Shown here piece after piece: positions 23,672 to 34,668 of a DNA stretch of 64,000 nt. Numbering within the stretch: position 1 is the stretch's first letter; each line of letters starts with the position of its first letter. The notes beneath the pieces were generated by a model, which did no database searches, was not told where the DNA came from, and saw only the letters and a program-made list of their open reading frames with translations. Made by a program: the position numbers and the translations under genes. This stretch comes from Pezizomycotina sp. ARF18 (Eukaryota > Ascomycota): positions 62,001 through 126,000 of the forward strand of contig AZLU01000111.1 in NCBI GenBank assembly GCA_002224055.1, in the 5' to 3' direction.

Positions 23672-26600
23672 TTACAAATGCTTCAACTGCTCCCTCGTCA
23701 GCAGACTTAAAACCGTTTCCGTCAACTTACTATTCGCAGCATCATCTTCGGTACCTCCGAGCAGGGCATATCTATAGCAAGATCTACCGTGCGCATCTCT
23801 CGCATTAGTATCCGCGCCATATCTAATCAAGACTTCCATTACCTCGCACGCCCTCCTTTCCAGGTCTTCCTGGGCCGTCAGCGCGCGCTCCCTTTTCGCT
23901 TCGTTCCCGTACAGCTGCGTCCTATGCTTCAGCAGCACGTCTACGCCGTCTCCTACTTCTGCCGCAATTGCCGCTCCTGCTTTCCGCAGCACCTCAACTC
24001 CTTTAAATCTCGCGTGCGCGCTCGCGGCGTGTAATGCTGTCTTGCCGTCTTCGGGGTCCACAGCATATACTAGGTCGGGGTAGCGCTTTAATATCTCGCC
24101 GATGGTCTCGGCGCACATCCCCCTCCGCTGCTAATCCTGACCGCGAAGTGCAGGATGTTGTCGTCGCCTGGCATAATGTCTTTTATAGTTGCGACGGAGA
24201 GCATTTGCCGAACCACGCCGGGAAGGCGGCGCTGGACGGCCATATGCAGTGGTCCTAGTCGCTCATGCGTGGAAAGGATACCCACGTCAGCGGAATGATC
24301 CAGTAGCAGCGCGACAGTTTTGGATTCCGATTTGTCTCCATCGCGGTGACGAAGGACGCATGGTGTAGAGCCGTGAAGGAAGACCAATCCGTGCATTCAC
24401 CCGAGCTCCCCGTTCAACAACGCAGAAACGCATTCGACACGGTCGAAGCGCGCGGCGGCTTGTAAGGGGAACTTGTATACTCCATTGAGTGCGTTAGGAT
24501 CCGCGTTCAGTACGTCTATATGGTAGACTAGCGCGGCGTGGAACCCCCAAATAGCGAGGCAGTAGAGCGGCGTAGGCGGACCGCGGAGGAAAGCGCAGCA
24601 TTTAGTCCAGCATTCAAACTGCTGTGTAGGACTCGGAGCCAGGAGTATCTTCTGAAAGTCGGAAAGATCGTTTGTCGAAGGAGAAGTAACATGGTTCATC
24701 CAATGATTTGCAGCGTAGTGGTACAGCGGATATAATTGCTCGATCAGCTTTGAATCTGAAGGCGCGTGAGAAGAAGAACGCAGCCCCCAGTAACGTCGTG
24801 AATCTGGCACGATAATCATACGCTTCGACGAGACGGAGAAATCGCTCCATTGGAGGTATGTTAGGCAGGTGTTTAGGATCTCGGCGTGAGAGGCTTCCTC
24901 ATCGTGTAGTGAAAAGTACGAGTTTTGTATGCGCGGTGAAGTGAGGTATTCTTTTACAGAGTAATGCGATAGGACGATTTTGAGAGTACTCGCTGATGGC
25001 GGCTTCTCGCTGAGATCGGGATCGGATGTTATGCTCGGGAGCGAAACCTAACACGTGGACCGCTAGCTCCAGTGGCGCGTATACCGAAGGATTCTTCTTC
25101 GAAGCTATCGGCCATACCAGATGACTCGCTCGTGTCACGTTCGGCGAGGTCATCAGAGTTCGAGCGGGAAGCAATCTTATTGAACACGCTTCGTATATTA
25201 CGCACGAATTCATCTTCTTCCTGTACCCTGACTAAACTGCCGCAGACCTCAAGAATCGTATTGCCGACGAAGTTTTCGTACTCCGGGTCCGCGGGGTCGC
25301 CAAGACGGAGGTCCTCGTCAAGACAAGTGGAGCTTAACTCGACTATTATAGCTTCTGCGAGTTCTCCGGTACGGAGCGGGCGCTTCGTGTGGACGAGCCA
25401 GAGTAAGGCGCGCCGCGCAAGTTCGGCATCGCTAGGGCCACGAGACTCGATTTCGTGGAGGATGCGGTCGTAGGTGCTGTCCAACGTCTCCGGAGCGTCT
25501 TTAGAGCTTCACGGATAGCTTTGGGTGTTCGGCACTTCTTGAGGGCGTCGATTTGGCAAGCAACCCAGCGGAACCTACGAAGGAACGTCTCGTCAGCATA
25601 AAGACACATAGAGGAAGGTGCAACGGGCGAAGGATAGCTTACATCCGTGTGCTCTTCCACCAGCGCGCTCACTATCTCCCGCCTTATATCCGTCTCAGCT
25701 TTCTCCCGAAGCTGTTCTCTACCACTTCCGCGGCGTAGATTCTCACGTCGTGCTTTACGGAGTCGGAGCGGATTGATATCGCTTTATATTGCAGGTCGTT
25801 TAATACGACTTCTATATCCATCTCTTTCCTACTCGTGAAGAGGAACCTTGCTCGGATCTTACTATTTGACAGCCGTTTAATTACGTCTAGTAGGCCATCA
25901 AGGCCTTCACGACTTGTGCATTCGTCTAATGCATCCACAAGAATAAAAACGTTGGGAAGGTTGATGAGAGTTCCCGCAGGAGAGATATAAGTTCTGACGC
26001 GGAGGGCGAGAATTTAGGCCGTTTTTCCGATGTTCTTCGTAGAGGGAGAGCGCGGACGCGTGAAGGTCGGGTCTCAATTGGCAGAGCTGTGCGGCGAGGG
26101 AAGAGAGCAATAATGTCGGCGATTGCTTTTTCGAGTCACTGAAGGAGAAGTAGAAGTATATTACGGCGACGTTGGAGTGGAGAAATGGGAAGTAGTGGCT
26201 GAAATAGCGGTCGAACTGTGATGCTTCGTGATATTAGCCCGCAAAACAAGCCAACCTAAGGGGATATGAAAAAGTTCCAGACTAACAGTAGTACTGTCTT
26301 CCCAGCGCCCGCTGCATTTCGGGTAATATTAGCTCATGATATTAAATCGCAGTACGGGCCGTAGAGACCTACGTATCCCATGTAACCAAAGGTTTGGGGA
26401 CTGCTTGTCGTTGAGCCAGGATTGGAATTCCTGCTTCTCGAGAAACCACTCCCTGTCCCTCTTGCCGTAGCTTTGAGGCGGCCACTTGGTTGGTGGTATG
26501 GTCGACACCGTCGAATAGCCAGCGGATTACTTCTAAGCGCTTTTCATCTACACGATTAATCAAGTTTAGAAGTTAGTCACCGAAGACTCGGAGCTGGCCC

Positions 26601-27262
26601 AGTAGGCGTTTCCTTTGTTTACCATTTTTCTCTGCAGCCGTATCTTTGTCCCGAGCGTCTTGCGTATCCTGTATTTGTTGACAAGGTACAATGTCTCGCG
26701 AGCGGCAGCGTTCGTTTCCTCCGACAGCTTTCGGACTTCTTTTGTCACTACACTTCAAAGTGATATATATTTAGCAACGTAGGTTTTCCGTAATATCTTA
26801 GGAACTCACCTCTGATCTGCAGTCAGACTCAGTAGTAATACTCCTTGGCTCTCTCTAGCCTACTTAGCATCTCCCGAGTCTCCTCCTCTTTGAACGGCCA
26901 CAGTAACCTCTTCAATAGCTCCCCGCTCTTCTCGTAGGTGCTCTTCTCTCCGTTGAGTTTCTCAATCTTCGCGTACTTTGGCTTCGCGATGAGCTTCGTC
27001 TGTATCCTCTGCAGGATATCCGTACATATGTCCAACGGCCCGCCGTGCCGGCTATGGAGGATAAACCATCGGGGTCATCTTGTGCTACATCGCGGACGGC
27101 GTTTAGAGTGCCAACGAGAGAGGTAAGCTCGGTAGCGAGTTGGCGGGTGTCCTTCGGCGCATTTTTAACGGAGCGGGTATAGCGGTACGCTGCGGCTGTG
27201 ACGGCTTGGGCGAGCTGTAGCACTGCGATTACGGATGAGACGAGTCCTATGGCTTCTGCCAT
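23672..27262 (-). CDS. NACHT-ankyrin STAND protein (fungal NLR-like), frame-shifted
   Basis: NLR-like signalling protein of the type used by fungi in non-self recognition. Read from the ATG at 27262, an N-terminal helical domain (MAEAIGLVSSVIAVLQLAQ) is followed by ELLKRLLWPFKEEE and, after an intron near 26750-26815, VTKEVRKLSEETNAAA. The pre-NACHT motif EFQSWLNDKQSPNLWLHG is at about 26370-26430, Walker A (AAGAGKTVLL) at 26290-26315 and Walker B (NVFILVDALDEC) at 25915-25955, with LFTSRKEMDI and the helical segment TYDRILHEIESRG following. VLSHYSVKEYLTS near 24950 marks the end of the NACHT region. Ankyrin repeats fill the C-terminus (GPLHMAVQRRLPGVVRQML; EDGKTALHAASAHARFKGVE; VLIRYGADTNARDAHGRS). 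About eight frame changes lie between these motifs, so it may be inactive. Its start faces the ankyrin gene at 28.7 kb. Confidence 0.82.
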
Positions 27263-28693
27263 CTGGAGTTGTAGGAAAGAGGGAGGATGAGAAATGACGA
27301 TTTTGCAGGTTCGGCTTGGTTCATTCGCCCAAACCCCAGAATTTTTTTTAATCAGGGGCTCTTCAAGCTAGTCGTACGCGATTTCGTTACTCGGCAGTTA
27401 ATCAGTAACGAACTAAACTGTTCGAGCAGATATCAAGTCGTATCGCTTTTATATTCTCTGGGATTAAAACACAGGATGATATGCTCGATACATATACATC
27501 ATGCTAGGGACATGGTACCGGCTCTCAGGGTAGACATGTCTATGGTAGAAACACAGATAATATCTGAACATAAACACAACGAGCGCATAGCATTCTCCAA
27601 TCTATAGTTCAGCTTCTTCGACCTTCCATCCGCCGCTCCAGGGGCCCGGACCACCACTGCCCACAAACCGGCAATACCCATGATTGCGGCGTTCCAAATG
27701 TATTCACGCCTACCTGTGCTAGAAATGATTGCAACTCCTGTAATTCTCCGAAATGTTGGACAAGTGTGTCCGCAGTCAGGGCACAGACCAGCACGGTTTG
27801 ATTGCAACTCCTGTAATTCTCCGAAATGTTGGACAAGTGTGTCCGCAGTCAGGGCACAGACCAGCACGGTTACTAACAAGTAGAAAAATTGCGAGAATTG
27901 AAGACATGGGCTGTTGTTTTTCTAAAACTGAAACCGGATCGATTATCTGATATTGAAGTTCGATTTCAATGGCGAGGTAATTCAAGCTCGTTTAAATAAA
28001 TCCGTGAGTGTTTCCATAGGTTATGGTTACTTTGCTGGGAAGGAAGGGCCTTTTTGTATTATTCTTGAATCCGTAACACGTAACACGACGCTCCTCGATC
28101 GGGTTTCACAAACCAATGATAGATTGTAAGCTTGACAACTATCCAATGCGTTGGCAAGTTAAGACTTCCTCACTTAGGGAGTACACATAGCGTCGTAGGT
28201 TAAGTAGCTCGTATAATTGAATTGTGACCTTCGAATACAGTATAACGAATTTTTGAGCTACTACTACATACAACACAGCCTCGAACTTCGAAGTTCTTGT
28301 AGCCGAAATGACTACTTTCGCATGCAAGCCTTAGATCGGGCTATCTGTTCGTATGAAGTCCCAGTGTTATTCCTTCGTAACTCTTCCTCTCGCTGTCCTC
28401 CTGGTTCGATATTTTTTTGCTTCTTACGCAAGCGCTAGTCACGATACAGGCATTTTCAAGATGCAGGAACGCTCTTTGTGCTGCCTTTGCAAAATGAAGA
28501 AAATAGGCGCTTCTGGAGGTTGGTCAAGGCAGTGGTTCATGCCATAACGTTGTTTAAATCTTCGTCGACGCGGTTGCAAGATTGATGACGTGGACGAAGA
28601 GTTTGGTTCACCGCTTCATGTAAGAATATATCCAAAGTCCAGAGCTCCTAGGATTTCGTTACGATACTCGAAGTTATGAGCACTGACCGCTTT
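27263..28693. other. shared upstream region of the head-to-head pair
   Basis: About 1.4 kb between the starts of the NACHT-ankyrin gene and the ankyrin gene. It contains the 73-base duplication and an unrecognised minus-strand coding-like stretch at 27499-27879. Both promoters must lie here if both genes are transcribed. Confidence 0.45.
27727..27871. repeat. 73-base perfect tandem duplication
   Basis: Two adjacent copies (27727-27799 and 27800-27871) starting GATTGCAACTCCTGTAATTC are identical over 72 bases. Since 73 is not a multiple of three, the duplication puts the same DNA into two frames; a minus-strand open stretch at 27499-27879 reads through both copies as QHFGELQELQ and then CPDCGHTCPTFRR. 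Identity implies a recent event, or an assembly artefact. Confidence 0.9.
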
Positions 28694-30323
28694 TCAATGC
28701 ATCCTAAAGGATGCTATTAGATATGACACCAATGATGGAGTTAAACGGCTTACTCAGCTCGGCGCAAATGTCAATTTAACTACCGGGGTCCACGGGTGAG
28801 TTCAATGACTTCAAGCTAAAGGACGGCACTCCAGAGTATTCGCATTTGCTTCCTTATCGTCGCTGGTTTTATCGCAGAGGAGCTTACCTTCTTGGGTTTG
28901 TGTATTCAAGGTCTCCTCTCTACATCGCCGCATGAACATTCTCGAGGAGGTGCTATCGGGGGGGCGGATGCAAATCTCGCCGGTGGCAGGTGGGGTTGTC
29001 CTTTAGTGCTGCTCTTGCGAACGGCGACGAAAAGATGGCAGGAGTGATTTCGCAGTCAGGAGCAGATCCGATGGCGCTTTCATCCAGAGCCGTCAAGGCA
29101 GCAACTTCAAGCTCTGATGAAAACCAGGATATGGTCTGGTTCTTACTTAAAAACGCAGGAGCAGCCATACGTGCGCAGGGATTCCTCGATAGGTTACTGG
29201 TCGAGTCTTCTACTAAACCAACACCTTCCTATGAACCTCGCAATCGCGATGTGGAACTATGTACTAATCTGATTAAAGCGGGAGTGGACGGACGTAAATA
29301 CTGCGGACGCAGACCATCAGTAAGCGACCCCTTTTCCTGCCGTTCCATACCCCAATTAATCTTTGTCCCACGTGCCTCTTGAATTCGGAATATCCACAAG
29401 GGCAGGTTCTGACGCCAGCTCTATCCTAGAAATCCTCTCATGGCATCTGTTCCATGTGTCCCCTGATCAAGATTCCGATAAAAGCCGGTGCCAGTCTCAA
29501 TGACAATAGCTCCTCAACTGGGCTATATCTCAGCGCATTACAGAAAGCTGCAGCGATGCGGGATGCACCGGCAGTCAAGACGCTCATTGAAGCCGGCGCT
29601 GACATGAATAAAAATAACCGAAGCTAAGGTACAGCTCTTATTGCCGCGCTGCACAATCCCGACAAGCCATATTCCAAGTTCTCCCCTTTTGAAGAACAAG
29701 GAATAGCAAAATACTTGATCGGCATGGGAGCAGATATCAATTTAGACGGTGGTAAACTTGGGTAAGGCTTGCTGTACCTTTATTCTTTCTACTCCAAGTT
29801 CGATGTATACTGTATCTTCTCGATATCAGTCACCTTTCTCGATATCAGTCACTGATGCTCGACTACTCTCAACGAACAGCACGCCTCTTCAGGCTCTGCT
29901 CTCTCACCGAAAGCACATACCGTACGGGCTCGTGGAGATGCTGTTAGATGGAGGCGCTGAAAATTAATAAGAAAGTCGGAAAGTTTGGTTACGCTCTGCA
30001 TGCCGCGTGCCTGAGGTGCCGTGATATCACCATCATCGACCTCTTAATTATAATACGACGAGGCGCGTTCGTAAATGCTACGGGCGGAGTTTGTTGGACC
30101 GCCATACGGGCTGCCGCAGCTGGCGGTAACCTGCGGGCCGTGAAGCTACTCTTGAAAAACGGGGCCGACGATGCGCATCGTCGGCGGGAAACATGGAACG
30201 GCATTGGAAGCAGCGCCGCGTATCAGGCATATGAACGACCAGGATAAAAAGGGCGCCAATTATCATGTCGCGAATTTTCTGCGAGAGTATATGTCTAAAT
30301 GTCAAAGCCTACTTGAATCTTAA
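28694..30323 (+). CDS. ankyrin-repeat protein, frame-shifted
   Basis: Protein built of ankyrin repeats, a protein-binding scaffold. Recognisable units in order: ILKDAIRYDTNDGVKRLTQL with GANVNL near 28700-28780, SPLYIAA and ILEEVLSGGADANL-like codons near 28915-28980, SAALANGDEKMAGVISQSGA near 29010-29070, DMVWFLLKNAGAAI, LCTNLIKAGVD, KTLIEAGADMNK near 29580-29615, KYLIGMGADINLDGG near 29710-29750, TPLQALLSHRK through VEMLLDGGAEN near 29880-29965, and ALHAACLRCRDITIIDLL through AVKLLLKNGADD near 29990-30170. The end (GANYHVANFLREYMSKCQ) stops at 30321-30323. No start codon or N-terminal effector domain is certain; it could be the ankyrin half of a former NLR. Several frame changes and at least one probable intron (GTGAGT after 28795). 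Confidence 0.72.
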
Positions 30324-30421
30324 TATACACGATCCGGTGTTCCACTTTTATATATCCCGATAGATCTTGACGGTTTATGATACTCTTCCTTATATAGTTA
30401 CGCCTTATTTGATTTTATTTG

Positions 30422-30423
30422 TT

Positions 30424-30513
<90 letters not shown>

Positions 30514-30560
30514 TTATTTATTTATTCATTCATTTATGTATTCATTTATTTATTTATTTT
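30422..30560. repeat. (TTTA)n tetranucleotide array
   Basis: About 140 bases of TTTA repeats, slightly interrupted, ending in TTTTAAAAAAAAAA. Confidence 0.95.
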
Positions 30561-31603
30561 AAAAAAAAAACACATTGCTTTCCACGAGGAATTCCGGGAC
30601 TTCCCCTCACACGTTTTCGTTTATTGTAGCCTCTTCCTATAGATAGAAGGGTTGAACTGATAAGCACGCAGAAGCGATATATACACTACTCTCGCACAAT
30701 ATTAATGAAGATTCATGGCCCTCCTTTTTATATACTTTTTTTTCCCTTTCCATCCACTTCCATTACGTGAGCCTAGCGGACACAGGTTTTAGAAAGTTCC
30801 TTTCCCATAAGCATAGAGAAGTAAGTACATAAACCTCGATATTTCGTAGACGTAGCGAAATTCTCGGTATGATTTTCCGACGGGGAGAGACCCAAGGAGA
30901 ACGGGGGGGTCTCGGGTATTCTTCCCTTAGGGTTGTTTTTTGTCCACCTGAGCACCTTTATCGCGTACCCGCAGACTCCCCCCTTGTTGATCGCCGTCGG
31001 TTGATTTCTGCGCGAAAACTATTCAACGTCCAACAATAGATACGCACAGATCCACTCCAAAGTTCTATTCGACGTTCGATAATAGAAACTTCCGCCAAGC
31101 AGCATATCCTTTGGACTTTATATCAACCACTTGTTCGGGTCGAAACTTCCGCTAGGCAGCATTTCCTTTCATCAAATTATCGTTTGGAATGTTTTTCTGG
31201 GAGGAATTCCCCGAAACCCTCTATCGCGGGGGGAGAAAGAATAACAAAGCAGGCGCCGATCATTCCTAAAGTATACTATTTGGGGGAGGTTGCTCGTTAT
31301 CATCCCGCACCAATCAGGCAGCTTCGCGGTCATAGTGCGACGTCTACTCCTTACCGATTCGGGAGCAGATTGGCGACGCACGGCGACGTCATCGAACGCC
31401 GCAGACGTCGGTCATTTTTGCTCGTGAGCAGTTTTAACAATCAACAACAACCTTCCGAAGGTTTCCCGTGAAAATAGGCAAATGAGGAACCTTAAGATTG
31501 CGCTTCGTAACAAGAACACAATTGCAACATTCTTCTCTATATACTCCTTTGTCCCGTTCAACAAACAAATTCGAGGGGGCAGAATTCGGTTCCTTTTTTT
31601 ATA

Positions 31604-31605
<2 letters not shown>

Positions 31606-31635
<30 letters not shown>
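31606..31635. repeat. A30 homopolymer
   Basis: Thirty consecutive A residues; length is likely to be unreliable in assembly. Confidence 0.9.
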
Positions 31636-31637
<2 letters not shown>

Positions 31638-31741
31638 AGACTGCTGTCCGTGTTTGAAGTCTGTAAATTTCTTAAAGTTGACGATCCTTCTTTGGACGAT
31701 CCCCCCCTTTTTTTTGTCTAAGTTCATTTTGGGCTAACGTC

Positions 31742-31796
31742 TTTTTATTTTATTTTATTTTATTTTATTTTATTTTATTTTATTTTAGTTTTTTAA
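31742..31796. repeat. (TTTTA)n pentanucleotide array
   Basis: About 11 tandem copies of TTTTA or its rotation, followed within 150 bases by another long T run (about 31919-31937). Confidence 0.9.
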
Positions 31797-32166
31797 GGTT
31801 CGGTTTCTACCGTTGGTAGTTACTGCCTATTTCGATCATTATTAGCTCATTTTTAAATACATATATATATATTTTTTTATTCTATTCCCTTTTCTCTCTC
31901 TCTTTCCTAACTCAAAAAAATTTTTTTTTTTTTTTTTATTTTTTTATTTGTTTCCCCTCCCCTCCTTCCACTTCGGCCCTTTTTTTCTCTTCCTCTCCAC
32001 AATAACATTCGACAACACATCCGTGTCCTCTACTACACTACAACAGCAACGGCAACACCACAATCAACCATCTACAAAACATCCTATATACAACAACGGT
32101 CTCATCACCAACGCAAGAAGAGCAGCAGACAAACTGGCTCTCCTAACCCTCTCCGACTTCACGCAC

Positions 32167-34087
32167 ATGATGACGCCGCCCTCCGGCAAAGGGCCGTCAG
32201 TCTACGAGGACGACGAGAAGGACTCCGACGACTACTTCTCCCACTCCCCAACCTCCGGAACACCGCTGGGCCCATCGCCGAATCCACAACCACAACGATA
32301 AACGTCTCTACGTCACGCCTTACATCCTCCCTCTTTCCCTCTCGCCGAAGTTCAGACTAGAAGACTACGTATACATCCTCTCCTCCCTGCACACCGCAAT
32401 CCAACCCTAAGAAATAGGAAGAAGGAGCTGAAGAAGGAGTTGAAGAGGAGCGTTATACCACCGACGATAAAGCACGACGCTGAAGACAGCGAGGTATTTG
32501 TGCCAGCGTTGCACAGTCTCGCTTCGCTGTGCGTGCACAAGCCGTCGAAGGGGAACGTCGCCGTCGCATTTGCCATCGGCGGGCGTATACGGCGTCGTCG
32601 TCGGCGGAGCGGCGATAGCGCTGATTCGGATTTTGAATCTCCGCACGTACGGAAGAGCACGGTGTACGTCGCGCAATCGTGCCCTGTTTCGGTATCCGTG
32701 GAGGAACACTTGAAGAGGATATGGAGCCACATGCGGCGTATTTCATCCTGCCTGGAGGAGAGGAAGAAGCCGTCGCCGGCACGGTTTTGCTCGTGGGGAG
32801 TAATTCGAGACGGCTTGTTAAGCGGACCCCAGAAGGGAGGAAATTACGGGATGAGCTCGTGGCGTTGGAAAAGACTGCTTTGAGCTTTTGCATGCCGAAG
32901 ATGGCGAGGAGGGTGCTCAAGCGGTGGGAGGTGTTTGATAAATTCGTCGAGGGGTTGAAGAAGGATAGGACGAGGGGAGATGTTCCGAAGGGAACGAGTA
33001 CCATCCTCATTAACATCCGAAACGCCCTCGAACCCGTCGTCAAGCAACTCCAACGCAAAAACAACAACACCACGGAAAAGGATATCCACAGCGAACTAAC
33101 CTACGCCGAACGAACATGGAAGGAAAGCAACGCGGCTATATCAGAAGATACGTTCGCAGTTATCAACGACGCCGCGGCGAGGTTTTCAAGCTGCTATACC
33201 AGAAGGAGTGTTGTTCCGGTGTACTTGACGGACGTTAGGCGTACATCGATAAGATCTTTTTGGTGCTGGAGCACTGCCGCGTCCTGGAGGAGCTGGTATA
33301 CTCGTGGAACGTCGTCGACGTGCTTTCCGGCGAATTAGATGTGGTTCGCGTCGAGGAGCAGTATAAGGACGTTGATAATTTACCCACGACGGAAGACGAA
33401 ATGAGGGAGTTGATTAGGAGCGCGTGCGATGGGGAAGAGAATGTGGAGAGGTATTTACGGCATTTGAGGAAGTACCCGCTTTTAAATAGGGTGGTGTTGT
33501 TAGGGTTAATGTGCATTACGAGTGAACCTCATTTCGTACATTCACCGGCACTTCGCCGTCCTCCCACAACCACTGCGAATAGTTCTGTCGAAGGGGATTC
33601 CGAAGAACGACAAGTCCAATGTCAACCGCTCTAACACTCACAAGGAGAAAGAAAAAAATACGCCGTTCCCGTACATCGGCGTCTCGAAGACTTCCTGCGA
33701 TATGTGTCGACGTTATATATCCTTCTACAACTCCCATCAAGCTTCCGACAATTCAACGCCAGCGCCGTCGCCGCTTTTTAACAAACCTTCCTCGACTCCA
33801 CCTCAACCAATATAACAACGACTCCATCGACGTCCGCGGACTGCAAACCTGGACCTGCCCGTCCTCTCCGACCCAGCCCTCGAATCCACCCTTCGCTCCT
33901 CCTCATCTCCGCCGTCATGACACAAATACGCGAACTGCAAATGCCAGACGACGAAGCATCACCCAGCTACGACGGCGCCGGAGACGCGAAGAGGGGTTCG
34001 TTCATGAGTAAGCTTACGCGTTTCGGGAGCTTTAGCGGTATGATACCGGGAGTGAGGAAGGGAGTTATACTAGTAAGAAGGAATTAA
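32167..34087 (+). CDS. OTT_1508-like nucleotide/nucleic-acid deaminase family protein
   Basis: Resembles fungal proteins with an OTT_1508-like deaminase fold (cytidine-deaminase superfamily, zinc-dependent; substrate unknown). An ATG at 32167 starts MMTPPSGKGPSVYEDDEKD. Then come FRLEDYVYILSSLHTAI, EDSEVFVPALHSLASLCVH, KTALSFCMPKMARRVLKRWE, a 100-codon stretch rich in Lys/Glu, VLEHCRVLEELVYSWNVVDV, and the two deaminase hallmarks: VHYE followed one frame over by VNLISYIHRHF at 33511-33560 (H-x-E), and PYIGVSKTSCDMCRRYI near 33670-33715 (C-x2-C). A low-complexity linker and RGSFMSKLTRFGSFSGMIPG lead to the TAA at 34085-34087. Zinc ligands H, C and C and the catalytic E are all visible, but at least five frame changes occur, one inside the H-x-E motif. 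Confidence 0.68.
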
Positions 34088-34668
34088 GGAGCGGGACGTG
34101 GGATGTTAGTAAAGGGAGAAGGTTTGAGGGAAGAAGCCGATGAGGAGAATATGAGCTTGAGCTTTGAAGTCGTAGTGGGAAATTGGGGTTCTTTGGGAGG
34201 AGGACGCCGTCGGTGTAAAAGGAGATTAGTGGCGGAGTGTATAGCATTGTACTTTCTTGTTTTTATTTATTTATTCATTTATTTTTCTGGTGCATTTGGG
34301 ATTTTTGTGATGTTTTTTTTATTATTAGCATTGTAGGGAAACACTTAAGTTAATTATATAGGCGCTGAGGAAGACCGCGAGTTTTATGAAGATACATTTA
34401 TATATCATTATGAGCATTATAAATATCACGTATCGCCACCGGAGGAGGTATTGATACTATCCGTCTCGTAGGAACCTGATACATGTGAACAGTTGATAGG
34501 AAAGAGATAATAAAAATATGTACAGGCACGCAGATAGTCTATAAAACATGAAATGCAAGGAGGAGCTCGCCACGAAATAAAAGAGACAAGACGTCCAAAA
34601 AGACAATAAAGAAAGGGATAGATTGCATACTATATATATATATAGCGTACACTACACCGTTTGCGGCC
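34088..34668. other. intergenic between convergent genes
   Basis: Short AT-rich spacer with a (TA)n run near 34631-34645. I see no gene. Confidence 0.5.

Larger units (their letters stand above)
30324..32166. other. simple-repeat-rich intergenic region
   Basis: Holds an (ATTT)n array, an A30 run and a (TTTTA)n array, listed separately, plus a pair of near-identical 28-base direct repeats at 31084-31111 and 31142-31169 beginning GAAACTTCCGC. A 95-codon open frame at 31184-31471 has no recognisable feature. The last 200 bases are T-rich and form the probable leader of the deaminase-like gene. Confidence 0.5.

Noticed and set aside
23789-25473. Plus-strand frames across the NACHT-ankyrin gene
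   Set aside because: Arg/Ser-rich shadows of a gene whose Walker and ankyrin motifs are on the minus strand.
32352-33073. Minus-strand frames of up to 206 codons over the deaminase-like gene
   Set aside because: They oppose the recognisable plus-strand coding sequence and are Arg/Ser-rich shadows.
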